Source: Hydrogenophilus thermoluteolus
GTDB taxonomy: Bacteria > Pseudomonadota > Gammaproteobacteria > Burkholderiales > Rhodocyclaceae
Direction: 5' to 3'
DNA length: 64,000 nucleotides
Assembly (NCBI RefSeq): GCF_003574215.1
Contig: NZ_AP018558.1
Coordinates: 592,001-656,000 of the forward strand
The notes under the pieces are model-generated. The model worked only from the letters and a program-made list of their open reading frames with translations. It was not told the DNA's origin and ran no database searches. The translations under genes were made by a program, and so were the position numbers. Positions 25,653 through 33,902 of the stretch are shown one piece after another. How positions within the stretch are numbered: position 1 is the stretch's first letter; each line of letters begins with the position of its first letter.

Positions 25653-26945
25653 ATGACGCAACAACGCACCGCAACGGTGACCATCGACGGTAAGAGCTAC
25701 GAGTTCCCGATCATGACCCCGACCTACGGGAACGAAGTGATCGACATCCGTAAGCTCGGTTCCGAAGCGAAGGTGTTCACCTATGACCCGGGGTTCCTCT
25801 CGACCGCGAGCTGTCGCTCGACCATCACCTATATCGACGGAGAAAAGGGTGAGTTGCTCTACCGCGGCTATCCCATCGAACAGTTGGCCGAACAGTGCTC
25901 GTTCCTGGAAGTCGCCTATCTCCTGAAGAAAGGGGAGCTGCCGAAGGCTGACGAACTCGCGAAATTCGAGCGCGACGTGATGCAGCACACGATGCTGCAC
26001 GACCAGATGAACCACTTCTTCCGGGGCTTCCGGCGCGATGCCCACCCGATGGCCGTGATGGTCGGTGTCGTAGGGGCGCTTTCGGCGTTCTATCACGACG
26101 TGATGGACTTCTCCGATCAAGAGCACCGCGATCTTTCGTTCATCCGCCTGATCGCGAAGATGCCGACGATCGTTGCGATGGCCTACAAATACAACATCGG
26201 CCATCCCTTCATGTACCCGCGCAACGACCTCGGCTATACCGCGAACTTCCTCCACATGATGTTCGGCACGCCGTGCGAGAAGTACGAGCCGAATCCGGTA
26301 TTGGTGCGCGCGATGGACGTGATTTTCACGCTGCATGCTGACCACGAGCAGAACGCATCGACCTCGACGGTGCGCCTTGCGGGCTCCTCCGGCGCGAACC
26401 CCTTTGCGTGTATCTCGGCCGGGATCGCCTGCTTGTGGGGCCCGGCGCATGGTGGGGCGAACGAAGCGTGTTTGCGCATGCTCGAAGAGATCGGCGACGT
26501 CTCGCGCGTTGGCGAATACATCAAGCGCGCGAAAGACAAGAGCGATCCGTTCAAGCTCATGGGCTTCGGTCATCGCGTTTACAAGAACTACGATCCGCGC
26601 GCGAAACTGATGCGTAAGATCTGCCACGAAGTGCTGGGCGAACTGGGGCTCGAAAACGACCGGCTCTTCAAATTGGCGATGGCGCTCGAGAAAATCGCGC
26701 TCGAGGACGAATACTTCGTCGAGAAGAAACTCTACCCCAACGTCGACTTTTACTCTGGGATCGTGCAGCGTGCGATCGGTATCCCCACTTCGATGTTTAC
26801 CTGCATCTTCGCGCTCGCGCGTGCGGTGGGCTGGTTCGTTCAGTGGGAAGAGATGATCACCGACCCCGAATACAAGATCGGACGTCCGCGGCAGCTCTAC
26901 GTCGGTTCGCCGCGCCGCGACGTCGTTCCGATGAGTGAGCGGTGA
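25653..26945 (+). CDS. gltA: Citrate synthase (type II)
   Basis: Condenses oxaloacetate with acetyl-CoA. The 430-residue length and the N-terminal beta-rich extension mark the hexameric, NADH-sensitive type II class of Gram-negative bacteria. The catalytic histidines are in LHADHEQNAST and GFGHRVYKNYDPRAK, with the catalytic Asp further on in the EDEYFVEKKLYPNVDFYSG block. GGAG lies upstream of the start. It belongs to the run sdhCDABE-gltA. Confidence 0.98.
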   Translation: MTQQRTATVTIDGKSYEFPIMTPTYGNEVIDIRKLGSEAKVFTYDPGFLSTASCRSTITYIDGEKGELLYRGYPIEQLAEQCSFLEVAYLLKKGELPKADELAKFERDVMQHTMLHDQMNHFFRGFRRDAHPMAVMVGVVGALSAFYHDVMDFSDQEHRDLSFIRLIAKMPTIVAMAYKYNIGHPFMYPRNDLGYTANFLHMMFGTPCEKYEPNPVLVRAMDVIFTLHADHEQNASTSTVRLAGSSGANPFACISAGIACLWGPAHGGANEACLRMLEEIGDVSRVGEYIKRAKDKSDPFKLMGFGHRVYKNYDPRAKLMRKICHEVLGELGLENDRLFKLAMALEKIALEDEYFVEKKLYPNVDFYSGIVQRAIGIPTSMFTCIFALARAVGWFVQWEEMITDPEYKIGRPRQLYVGSPRRDVVPMSER

Positions 26946-26989
26946 TGCCAGACGAACCCAGGAGAAGAACGCCGTTTGACGGTTGACGA

Positions 26990-27018
26990 CAAGGCGCCGC
27001 CCGCTGGGGGGCGCCTTG
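26990..27018 (+). terminator. GC-rich hairpin between gltA and sucA
   Basis: CAAGGCGCC (26990-26998) pairs with GGCGCCTTG (27010-27018) around an 11-base loop, followed by TGCCTTTTGTGT. The T-run is interrupted, so it looks like a leaky terminator or processing site rather than a full stop. It would let sucA be expressed at a different level from sdh-gltA. Confidence 0.55.
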
Positions 27019-27064
27019 TGCCTTTTGTGTAACCAGGGAAGTGACGCAACGAGAGAGACCTGCC

Positions 27065-29896
27065 ATGTATCGTGATTTTTTGGCGAACTCCGCCCTTTTT
27101 GGCAGCAACGCCCCGTTCGTGGAAGCGCTCTACGAACATTTCCTCGCCGACCCGATGTCGGTTCCGGAAGCGTGGCGCGCCTATTTCGAACAGATTCGTG
27201 CCCAAGGACCGCAAGTGGAAGAGCGGCCCCATTCGCCGATCGTCGCCGCGTTCGAGCAGCTCGGGCGGATGGGCCCGGTCCGCTTCGTCAAAACGGGCTC
27301 GGATGATGGGCAGTACCAGGTGGCGACGCTCCAACTCATCAACGCCCACCGCTTCATGGGGCACCGCATCGCCGATCTCGACCCGCTGAAGCGCTTCGAA
27401 AAACCGGCGGTTGCCGAGCTCGAACCTTCGACCTATGGCTTTACCGAAGCGGACCTCAACCGCGAATTCAACGTCGGTTCGTTCCAGGGGTTGGGGAAAC
27501 AGACCGGGACGCTGCGTGAGATCCTCGACGCGCTGCGGCAGACCTACTGCAGCACCATCGGCGTCGAATATATGTACCTCACCAGCACCGCAGAAAAACG
27601 GTGGCTGCAGGCGCGTATGGAGCCGATCCGCAACCGGCCGAAGTTCGACGCCGACCAGAAGAAGCGGATCTTGGAGCGGTTGACCGCGGCAGAGACCTTG
27701 GAGCGTTACCTCCACACCCGTTATGTCGGTCAGAAACGGTTTTCCCTCGAAGGGGGCGAATCGGCGATCGTCGCGCTCGACGAAGCCATTCGTACTGCCG
27801 GGCGGAACGGGGCGCAAGAGATCGTGATCGGGATGGCCCACCGGGGGCGGCTCAACGTACTCGTTAATGTGCTCGGGAAGTCTCCAAAAATGCTCTTCGA
27901 CGAGTTCGAAGGGAAGAAGGCCTCCGACCTCTCATCGGGTGACGTCAAATACCACATGGGTTTTTCGAGCGACGTCTTGACCCCGGGTGGTCCGGTCCAT
28001 CTCTCGTTGGCGTTCAACCCGTCGCACCTCGAAATCGTGAACCCTGTGGTCTTGGGGTCGGTCTATGCGCGGCAAGTGCGGCGTGGCACTCGGACTGCGA
28101 AAGACGAAGTGTTGCCGATCCTCATCCATGGAGACGCTGCGGTTGCGGGGCAAGGGGTCAACCAAGAGGTGCTCAACTTCTCGCAAACGCGGGGTTATGG
28201 GGTCGGCGGCACGGTCCATATCGTGATCAACAACCAGATCGGGTTTACCACCTCGGACCCACGCGATTTGCGATCGACCACCTACTGCACCGACGTCTTC
28301 AAGATGGTCGAAGCGCCGATCTTCCACGTCAATGGCGATGACCCGGAAGCGGTCGCGTTCGTCACGCAACTCGCGCTCGAATTTCGCAAGGAGTTCAAGA
28401 AAGATGTCGTGATCGACATCGTCTGCTTCCGGAAACTCGGTCACAACGAGCAGGATGAACCGGCGGTGACGCAACCGCTGATGTACCGCAAGGTACGGCA
28501 GCATCCGGGTACACGCGCACGCTATGCCGAAAAACTGGTGCAAGAGGGGGTGATCCCGCAAGACGAACCCGACGCGTTCATCGCCCGCTATCGCGACGCA
28601 CTCGATCGTGGTGAATTGTTGTACAACCCAGTGGTCAATAACGTCGTGCGCAAACACGCGGTCGATTGGACGCCGTTCCTAGGCCAGCCCTATACCGACG
28701 AGTGCGACACCGCAATCCCCGTTTCCGAAGTCGAACGTCTTGCGGAACGACTGACGGCCATTCCTGAAGGGTTTGCACTCCACCCGCGGGTGCAGAAGAT
28801 CATCGAAGACCGCAAAGCCATGGGGCGGGGCGAAATTCCGGCCGACTGGGGGTTTGGGGAAAACCTGGCGTACGCGTCGCTCGTCGCGCAAGGATTTGGC
28901 ATTCGCCTCTCCGGGGAAGACGTGGGGCGCGGCACCTTCTTTCACCGCCATGCGGTGTTGCACGACCAGAATCGCGAGCGCTGGGACGCCGGTACCTATG
29001 TGCCGCTGCAGAATATCCAGGAGGGGCAAGGGCCGTTTTACGTGTTCGATTCCACCCTCTCGGAAGAAGGGACGCTCGGTTTCGATTACGGCTATTCGCT
29101 CACCGAACCGAACCAACTGACGATCTGGGAAGCGCAGTTCGGGGATTTCGCCAACGGCGCGCAGGTCGTGATCGACCAGTTCATCTCTTCGGCCGAATCG
29201 AAGTGGGGACGACTGAGCGGCATCACCCTGTTGTTGCCACACGGCTACGAAGGGCAGGGGCCGGAGCACTCCTCGGCGCGCATCGAGCGCTACCTCCAGC
29301 TTTCGGCCGAGCTCAACTGGCAGGTGTGCCAACCCACCACCGCAGCGCAAATCTTCCATCTGCTGCGTCGGCAGATGCTGCGCCGGCTCCGCAAACCGTT
29401 GGTCGTTTTCACGCCGAAGTCGCTATTGCGCTTGAAAGAAGCGGCGTCGCCGCGTGAGGCCTTCACCCAAGGGGGCTTTCAGACGGTGATCGGCGAGGTC
29501 GAAGACCTCAATCCGAAGAAGGTGAAACGGGTACTCTTCTGTTCGGGTAAGGTCTATTACGAACTCGCCGCGTATCGCCGAGAGAAAGGGATCGAGGACG
29601 TCGCGATCATTCGGCTCGAGCAGTTCTATCCCTTCCCGGCGAAAGCGCTCGAGGCGGTGCTCGCGCCCTTTACCCAGTTGAAAGAGTACGTCTGGGTGCA
29701 AGAGGAGCCCCGCAACCAGGGCGCGTGGTACTGGCTGCTGTCGCGTCAGCATCTCGACAACATGCTCGGGAAAGGCAAGCGGCTGCTCCTCGTGGCACGG
29801 CCGGCTTCGTCGTCGCCCGCGGTCGGGTACCTCGCCAAACACGTCCAGCAACAGAAAGCCCTCATCGAAAACGCCTTTGGACCCATCGACGCCTAA
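27065..29896 (+). CDS. sucA: 2-Oxoglutarate dehydrogenase E1 component
   Basis: Thiamine-diphosphate-dependent decarboxylation of 2-oxoglutarate and transfer of the succinyl group to the E2 lipoyl arm. The 943-residue protein starts MYRDFLANSALFGSNAPFVE, the N-terminal E2-binding region. It contains IGMAHRGRLNVLVNVLGK, the ThDP motif region HGDAAVAGQGVNQEVLN and FRKLGHNEQDEPAVTQP, and the C-terminal acetyl-CoA-sensing part ending VGYLAKHVQQQKALI. ATG 27065 fits the family; an earlier GTG at 27041 does not. It is followed 18 bases later by sucB. Confidence 0.97.
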   Translation: MYRDFLANSALFGSNAPFVEALYEHFLADPMSVPEAWRAYFEQIRAQGPQVEERPHSPIVAAFEQLGRMGPVRFVKTGSDDGQYQVATLQLINAHRFMGHRIADLDPLKRFEKPAVAELEPSTYGFTEADLNREFNVGSFQGLGKQTGTLREILDALRQTYCSTIGVEYMYLTSTAEKRWLQARMEPIRNRPKFDADQKKRILERLTAAETLERYLHTRYVGQKRFSLEGGESAIVALDEAIRTAGRNGAQEIVIGMAHRGRLNVLVNVLGKSPKMLFDEFEGKKASDLSSGDVKYHMGFSSDVLTPGGPVHLSLAFNPSHLEIVNPVVLGSVYARQVRRGTRTAKDEVLPILIHGDAAVAGQGVNQEVLNFSQTRGYGVGGTVHIVINNQIGFTTSDPRDLRSTTYCTDVFKMVEAPIFHVNGDDPEAVAFVTQLALEFRKEFKKDVVIDIVCFRKLGHNEQDEPAVTQPLMYRKVRQHPGTRARYAEKLVQEGVIPQDEPDAFIARYRDALDRGELLYNPVVNNVVRKHAVDWTPFLGQPYTDECDTAIPVSEVERLAERLTAIPEGFALHPRVQKIIEDRKAMGRGEIPADWGFGENLAYASLVAQGFGIRLSGEDVGRGTFFHRHAVLHDQNRERWDAGTYVPLQNIQEGQGPFYVFDSTLSEEGTLGFDYGYSLTEPNQLTIWEAQFGDFANGAQVVIDQFISSAESKWGRLSGITLLLPHGYEGQGPEHSSARIERYLQLSAELNWQVCQPTTAAQIFHLLRRQMLRRLRKPLVVFTPKSLLRLKEAASPREAFTQGGFQTVIGEVEDLNPKKVKRVLFCSGKVYYELAAYRREKGIEDVAIIRLEQFYPFPAKALEAVLAPFTQLKEYVWVQEEPRNQGAWYWLLSRQHLDNMLGKGKRLLLVARPASSSPAVGYLAKHVQQQKALIENAFGPIDA

Positions 29897-29914
29897 TAAA
29901 AGAGGAGAGTCACC

Positions 29915-31159
29915 ATGTTGATCGAAGTGAAAGTTCCGCAATTGTCCGAATCGGTTTCCGAAGCCTCCCTCGTCACCTGGCACAAGAAGGAGGGGGAAGC
30001 GGTCAAGCGCGACGAAAACCTGGTCGATATCGAAACCGACAAAGTGGTGCTCGAAACGCCAGCTCCTGCTGATGGCGTGCTGGTGCGCATCATCAAAAAA
30101 GATGGTGAGGCGGTGACCTCGGGTGAGGTGATTGCCGAAATCGACACCGAAGCACAAGCAGCAGCCACGACGAACGCTGCTTCGGCTGAGCCCGCAGCAG
30201 CACCCGCTGCGGCGCCTGCTCCATCAGAACCGGCGGCCGAGCCTGCGGCAGCTGCGCCTGCTGCCGCTGCGCCTGCTGCCGCGGGTGTTGCCAGTCCTGC
30301 CGCGCGCAAGATCCTCGAAGAGAAGGGGCTCTCGGCGACCGACGTGACCGGAACGGGCCGTGGGGGGCGTGTCACCAAAGAGGACGCGCTTCAAGCTGCG
30401 CCGAAGGCAGCAGCGGCGGCGCCTGTAGCGGCGCCGGTCGCGGCGATGCCGGCGGGCGAGCGTCCTGAGCAGCGGGTTCCGATGACCAAGATCCGCAAGC
30501 GGATCGCGGAGCGCTTGCTGCAGTCGAAACAAGAGACCGCGATGCTCACCACCTTCAACGAAGTGAACATGTTGCCGGTGATCGAACTGCGCAAAAAGTA
30601 CGGTGAGCAGTTCGAGAAAGAGTACGGCGTGCGGCTGGGTTTCATGAGCTTCTTCGTGAAAGCGGCGTGCGCAGCGCTCAAAAAATTCCCGATCCTCAAC
30701 GCGTCGGTCGACGGCGACGACATCATCTACCACGGTTATATCGACATCGGTATCGCGGTGGGGTCGCCACGCGGATTGGTCGTGCCGATTCTCCGTGACG
30801 CGGATCAGATGAGTTTTGCCGAAATCGAAAAGAAAATCGCCGAATTCGGGCAACGGGCGAAAGATGGACGGCTCACCGTGGAAGAGCTCACCGGCGGTAC
30901 CTTCTCGATCTCCAACGGAGGGGTTTTCGGTTCGATGCTCTCGACACCGATCATCAACCCGCCGCAGTCGGCGATCCTGGGGATTCACGCCACCAAGGAT
31001 CGCCCAGTGGTCGAGAACGGCCAGATCGTGATTCGCCCGATCAACTACTTGGCGCTTTCGTACGACCACCGCATCATCGACGGGCGCGAAGCCGTACTCG
31101 GGCTCAGAACCATCAAAGAGGCGCTGGAAGATCCAGCACGCCTCCTTCTCAACCTCTAA
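29915..31159 (+). CDS. sucB: 2-Oxoglutarate dehydrogenase E2 (dihydrolipoyl succinyltransferase)
   Basis: Core of the complex, moving the succinyl group from lipoyl to CoA. The 414-residue protein has one lipoyl domain with the lipoylated lysine K43 in IETDKVVLE. A long Ala/Pro-rich linker (about 85-130) leads to a peripheral subunit-binding domain (PAARKILEEKGLSATDVTGTG). A second short Ala/Pro linker follows, then the catalytic domain ending in YDHRIIDGREAV, where the histidine and aspartate are catalytic. The single lipoyl domain is normal for SucB. Confidence 0.97.
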   Translation: MLIEVKVPQLSESVSEASLVTWHKKEGEAVKRDENLVDIETDKVVLETPAPADGVLVRIIKKDGEAVTSGEVIAEIDTEAQAAATTNAASAEPAAAPAAAPAPSEPAAEPAAAAPAAAAPAAAGVASPAARKILEEKGLSATDVTGTGRGGRVTKEDALQAAPKAAAAAPVAAPVAAMPAGERPEQRVPMTKIRKRIAERLLQSKQETAMLTTFNEVNMLPVIELRKKYGEQFEKEYGVRLGFMSFFVKAACAALKKFPILNASVDGDDIIYHGYIDIGIAVGSPRGLVVPILRDADQMSFAEIEKKIAEFGQRAKDGRLTVEELTGGTFSISNGGVFGSMLSTPIINPPQSAILGIHATKDRPVVENGQIVIRPINYLALSYDHRIIDGREAVLGLRTIKEALEDPARLLLNL

Positions 31160-31199
31160 AAGCCAGCGGGGCCAACACCAAGACAGGGAGTGAACAACA

Positions 31200-32633
31200 A
31201 TGAGCCAACCATCAGAGCAGTATGACGTGCTTGTGATCGGCGGTGGGCCAGGCGGTTACGTGGCCGCGATTCGTGCGGCGCAGCTCGGCTTCAAGACCGC
31301 GTGCTGTGAGTCGAACCCGTACGACGACCCGAAAGGGGAACCGCGCCTTGGGGGGACGTGCCTCAACGTCGGTTGCATTCCGTCGAAGGCGCTCCTACAC
31401 ACCTCGCATCTTTTTGAACTCGCGGCGCACGACTTCAGCGCCCAAGGGATCGAAGTCGGCGCGCCAAAAATCGACGTCCCGAAGATGATCGCACGTAAAG
31501 ACGCGATCGTCACGCAACTCACGCAGGGGATCAAAGGGCTTTTCCGCAAGAACAAGGTGACGCTGCTCCCTGGTCACGGTCGATTCGTCGGCCGTGAAGG
31601 CGACACATGGCGCGTCGCGGTGGGTGAAAAAACCGTCGCAGCAACCCACGTGATCGTCGCAACGGGTTCGAAAGCGCGCCATCTGCCCAACATCCCCGTG
31701 GATAACCAGGTGATTTGCGACAACGTCGGGGCGCTGAAGCTCCAGGCCGTGCCGAAGAAGCTCGCGATCATCGGTGCCGGTGTGATCGGTCTCGAGATGG
31801 GGTCGGTGTGGCGGCGTCTCGGCTCGGAGGTGACGATCCTCGAAGCGGCACCGCAGTTTCTTGCCGCCGCCGACCCAGAGATCGCGAAAGAGGCGCAGAA
31901 ATTGCTCACCAAGCAGGGGCTCTCGTTCGCGTTCGGGGTCACGATCGACAGCGCCGAAGTCGAAGGCGACGGCGTGCTGATCCGCTACCGCACCGCCGAC
32001 GGTGCAGAACAGCGGCTCGCAGCCGATCGGCTGATCGTCTCGGTGGGGCGGGTTCCGAACACCGACGGGCTCGACGCCGACAAAGTGGGTTTGACGGTCA
32101 ATGAACGGGGACAGATCGTCGTCGATGACCATTGCCGCACCAATTTGCCCAACGTCTGGGCGATCGGGGACGTCGTCCGTGGGCCGATGCTCGCCCACAA
32201 GGCGATGGAAGAAGGGGTGATGGTCGCGGAGCGGATCGCTGGGCAGGCGGGTCACGTCAATTACGACGCGATTCCTTGGGTGATCTACACCGAACCCGAA
32301 ATCGCCTGGGTCGGGAAGACCGAAACGGAACTCAAAGCGGCGGGCGTCGACTACCGCGCTGGGAAAATTCCCTTCTTGGCGAACGGCCGCGCGCTGGGTA
32401 TGGGGGCCGGATATGGGTTCGTCAAGATGCTCGCCGACGCCAAAACCGACCGCATCTTGGGGGTGCATATCATCGGCCCGAATGCCTCCGAACTGATCGC
32501 CGAAGCGGTGGTCGCGCTCGAGTTTGCCGCAGCAGCCGAAGATCTGGCGCGGATCTGCCATGCCCACCCGACCCTCTCCGAGGTGGTGCATGAAGCGGCG
32601 CTTGCCGTCGACAAGCGACCGCTCCACTTCTAA
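31200..32633 (+). CDS. lpd: Dihydrolipoyl dehydrogenase (E3)
   Basis: Reoxidises dihydrolipoyl groups with NAD+ via FAD. The 477-residue protein has the FAD motif VIGGGPGGYVAA (12-23). The redox disulfide is C54/C59 in GGTCLNVGCIPSKAL, the NAD motif is IIGAGVIGLEMGSVW, and the C-terminal catalytic His-Glu pair is in CHAHPTLSEVVHEAA. It ends exactly where zapE begins, so sucA-sucB-lpd-zapE form one unit. Confidence 0.97.
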   Translation: MSQPSEQYDVLVIGGGPGGYVAAIRAAQLGFKTACCESNPYDDPKGEPRLGGTCLNVGCIPSKALLHTSHLFELAAHDFSAQGIEVGAPKIDVPKMIARKDAIVTQLTQGIKGLFRKNKVTLLPGHGRFVGREGDTWRVAVGEKTVAATHVIVATGSKARHLPNIPVDNQVICDNVGALKLQAVPKKLAIIGAGVIGLEMGSVWRRLGSEVTILEAAPQFLAAADPEIAKEAQKLLTKQGLSFAFGVTIDSAEVEGDGVLIRYRTADGAEQRLAADRLIVSVGRVPNTDGLDADKVGLTVNERGQIVVDDHCRTNLPNVWAIGDVVRGPMLAHKAMEEGVMVAERIAGQAGHVNYDAIPWVIYTEPEIAWVGKTETELKAAGVDYRAGKIPFLANGRALGMGAGYGFVKMLADAKTDRILGVHIIGPNASELIAEAVVALEFAAAAEDLARICHAHPTLSEVVHEAALAVDKRPLHF

Positions 32634-33869
32634 ATGGAGATGCCAACCGTTCAACCCCGCACCGCGACCGGTGCGGGGGCAGGGCCGCTTCTTGCCGCGT
32701 ACGACGCGGCGATCGCTACCCGCGGCTACCAACCAGACCCAGCGCAGAAAGCAGCGCTCTTCAGGCTACAGCAATTGGCCGACGCGTTGCTTGCGCGCTC
32801 GGCGCAAGACGACGATCGGGTAGCATCCGGGCAGCAAACGCCGGGTGGTGCGGCGGCGCGTGCGTCGGGCATCAAGCGGCTCATGGGCAAACTCTTTGGG
32901 CGTAGCGGGACGGCGGAGTCCCTTGCGCCCGCCCCGGTGGCAGCGAACCAAACCCCCAAGAGCGTCTATCTCTGGGGTGGCGTCGGGCGGGGGAAGAGCT
33001 TCCTGATGGATCTCTTCTACGCCAACGTTCCCTTGGTGCGCAAACGGCGGGTCCATTTCCACGCCTTCATGCAAGAAACGCATGAACGGCTGAAACGGCA
33101 CAAAAAGCAACCCGATCCGTTGCGTCTGGTCGCGGCAGAAATCCTCGAGACGGCGCAGTTGCTCTGTTTCGACGAATTTCACGTCAGTGACATCGCCGAC
33201 GCGATGATCCTTGGGCGGCTCCTCGATGCGCTCTGGGCGCAGGGCGCCGTGCTCGTGATGACCAGCAATTACCACCCAGACGGGCTCTATCCCAATGGTC
33301 TGATGCGGGTCAATTTTCTCCCGACGATCGAGCGCATCAAAGCGATGTGCGACGTGATCGAAGTCGATAGCGGGACCGACTACCGGTTGCGGACGCTCGA
33401 AAACGTCGATCTCTATCTGACGCCGCTGACACCGGAAAACGACGCGAAACTCGCTGCCGACTTTCAAGCGTTGACCGGAGTATTGCCGCAACCCGGAACG
33501 ATCACCCTGTTCGAGCGGACAATCCCCACGCGCGGCAATGCCGCAGGGGTGATCTGGTTCGATTTTGCCGCGCTCTGTGACGGGCCGCGCGGACAAGCCG
33601 ACTATCTCGCGATTGCCAACGAGTACCATACGGTGATCCTCTCGAACGTTCCGGCGATGTCCCCGGCGCAGGCCGAAGCGGCGCGCCGCTTTACGTGGCT
33701 CATCGACGTTCTGTACGACCACCGAGTGAAATTGATCGTCTCCGCGGCGGTCGAACCGTACGACCTCTATCCGGAAGGGCGAAACGCGAACGAGTTCGCG
33801 CGCACCGTCTCGCGCCTCTTGGAGATGCGTACCCGAGCGTACCTCGAAGCGGCGCACGCCAGCGACTGA
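32634..33869 (+). CDS. zapE: Cell division protein ZapE (AFG1-like ATPase)
   Basis: An AFG1-family AAA-type ATPase; in E. coli ZapE is linked to Z-ring behaviour, and the mitochondrial homologue to turnover of respiratory subunits. The 411-residue product has Walker A GGVGRGKS at 115-122, Walker B LCFDEFHV near 178-184, and MTSNYHPDGLYPNGL. Residues about 58-108 form a Gly/Ala/Pro-rich insertion not usual in the family (typically about 370 residues). The start ATG directly follows the lpd stop, with no space for its own ribosome site, so translation is probably coupled. Confidence 0.93.
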   Translation: MEMPTVQPRTATGAGAGPLLAAYDAAIATRGYQPDPAQKAALFRLQQLADALLARSAQDDDRVASGQQTPGGAAARASGIKRLMGKLFGRSGTAESLAPAPVAANQTPKSVYLWGGVGRGKSFLMDLFYANVPLVRKRRVHFHAFMQETHERLKRHKKQPDPLRLVAAEILETAQLLCFDEFHVSDIADAMILGRLLDALWAQGAVLVMTSNYHPDGLYPNGLMRVNFLPTIERIKAMCDVIEVDSGTDYRLRTLENVDLYLTPLTPENDAKLAADFQALTGVLPQPGTITLFERTIPTRGNAAGVIWFDFAALCDGPRGQADYLAIANEYHTVILSNVPAMSPAQAEAARRFTWLIDVLYDHRVKLIVSAAVEPYDLYPEGRNANEFARTVSRLLEMRTRAYLEAAHASD

Positions 33870-33902
33870 TCGCGCAGGGTCTCTTCTGGCACAATACCGG
33901 GC

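Noticed and set aside
30150..30300. Repetitive Ala/Pro coding stretch as a possible tandem repeat element
   Set aside because: It is the normal flexible linker of the dihydrolipoyl succinyltransferase.
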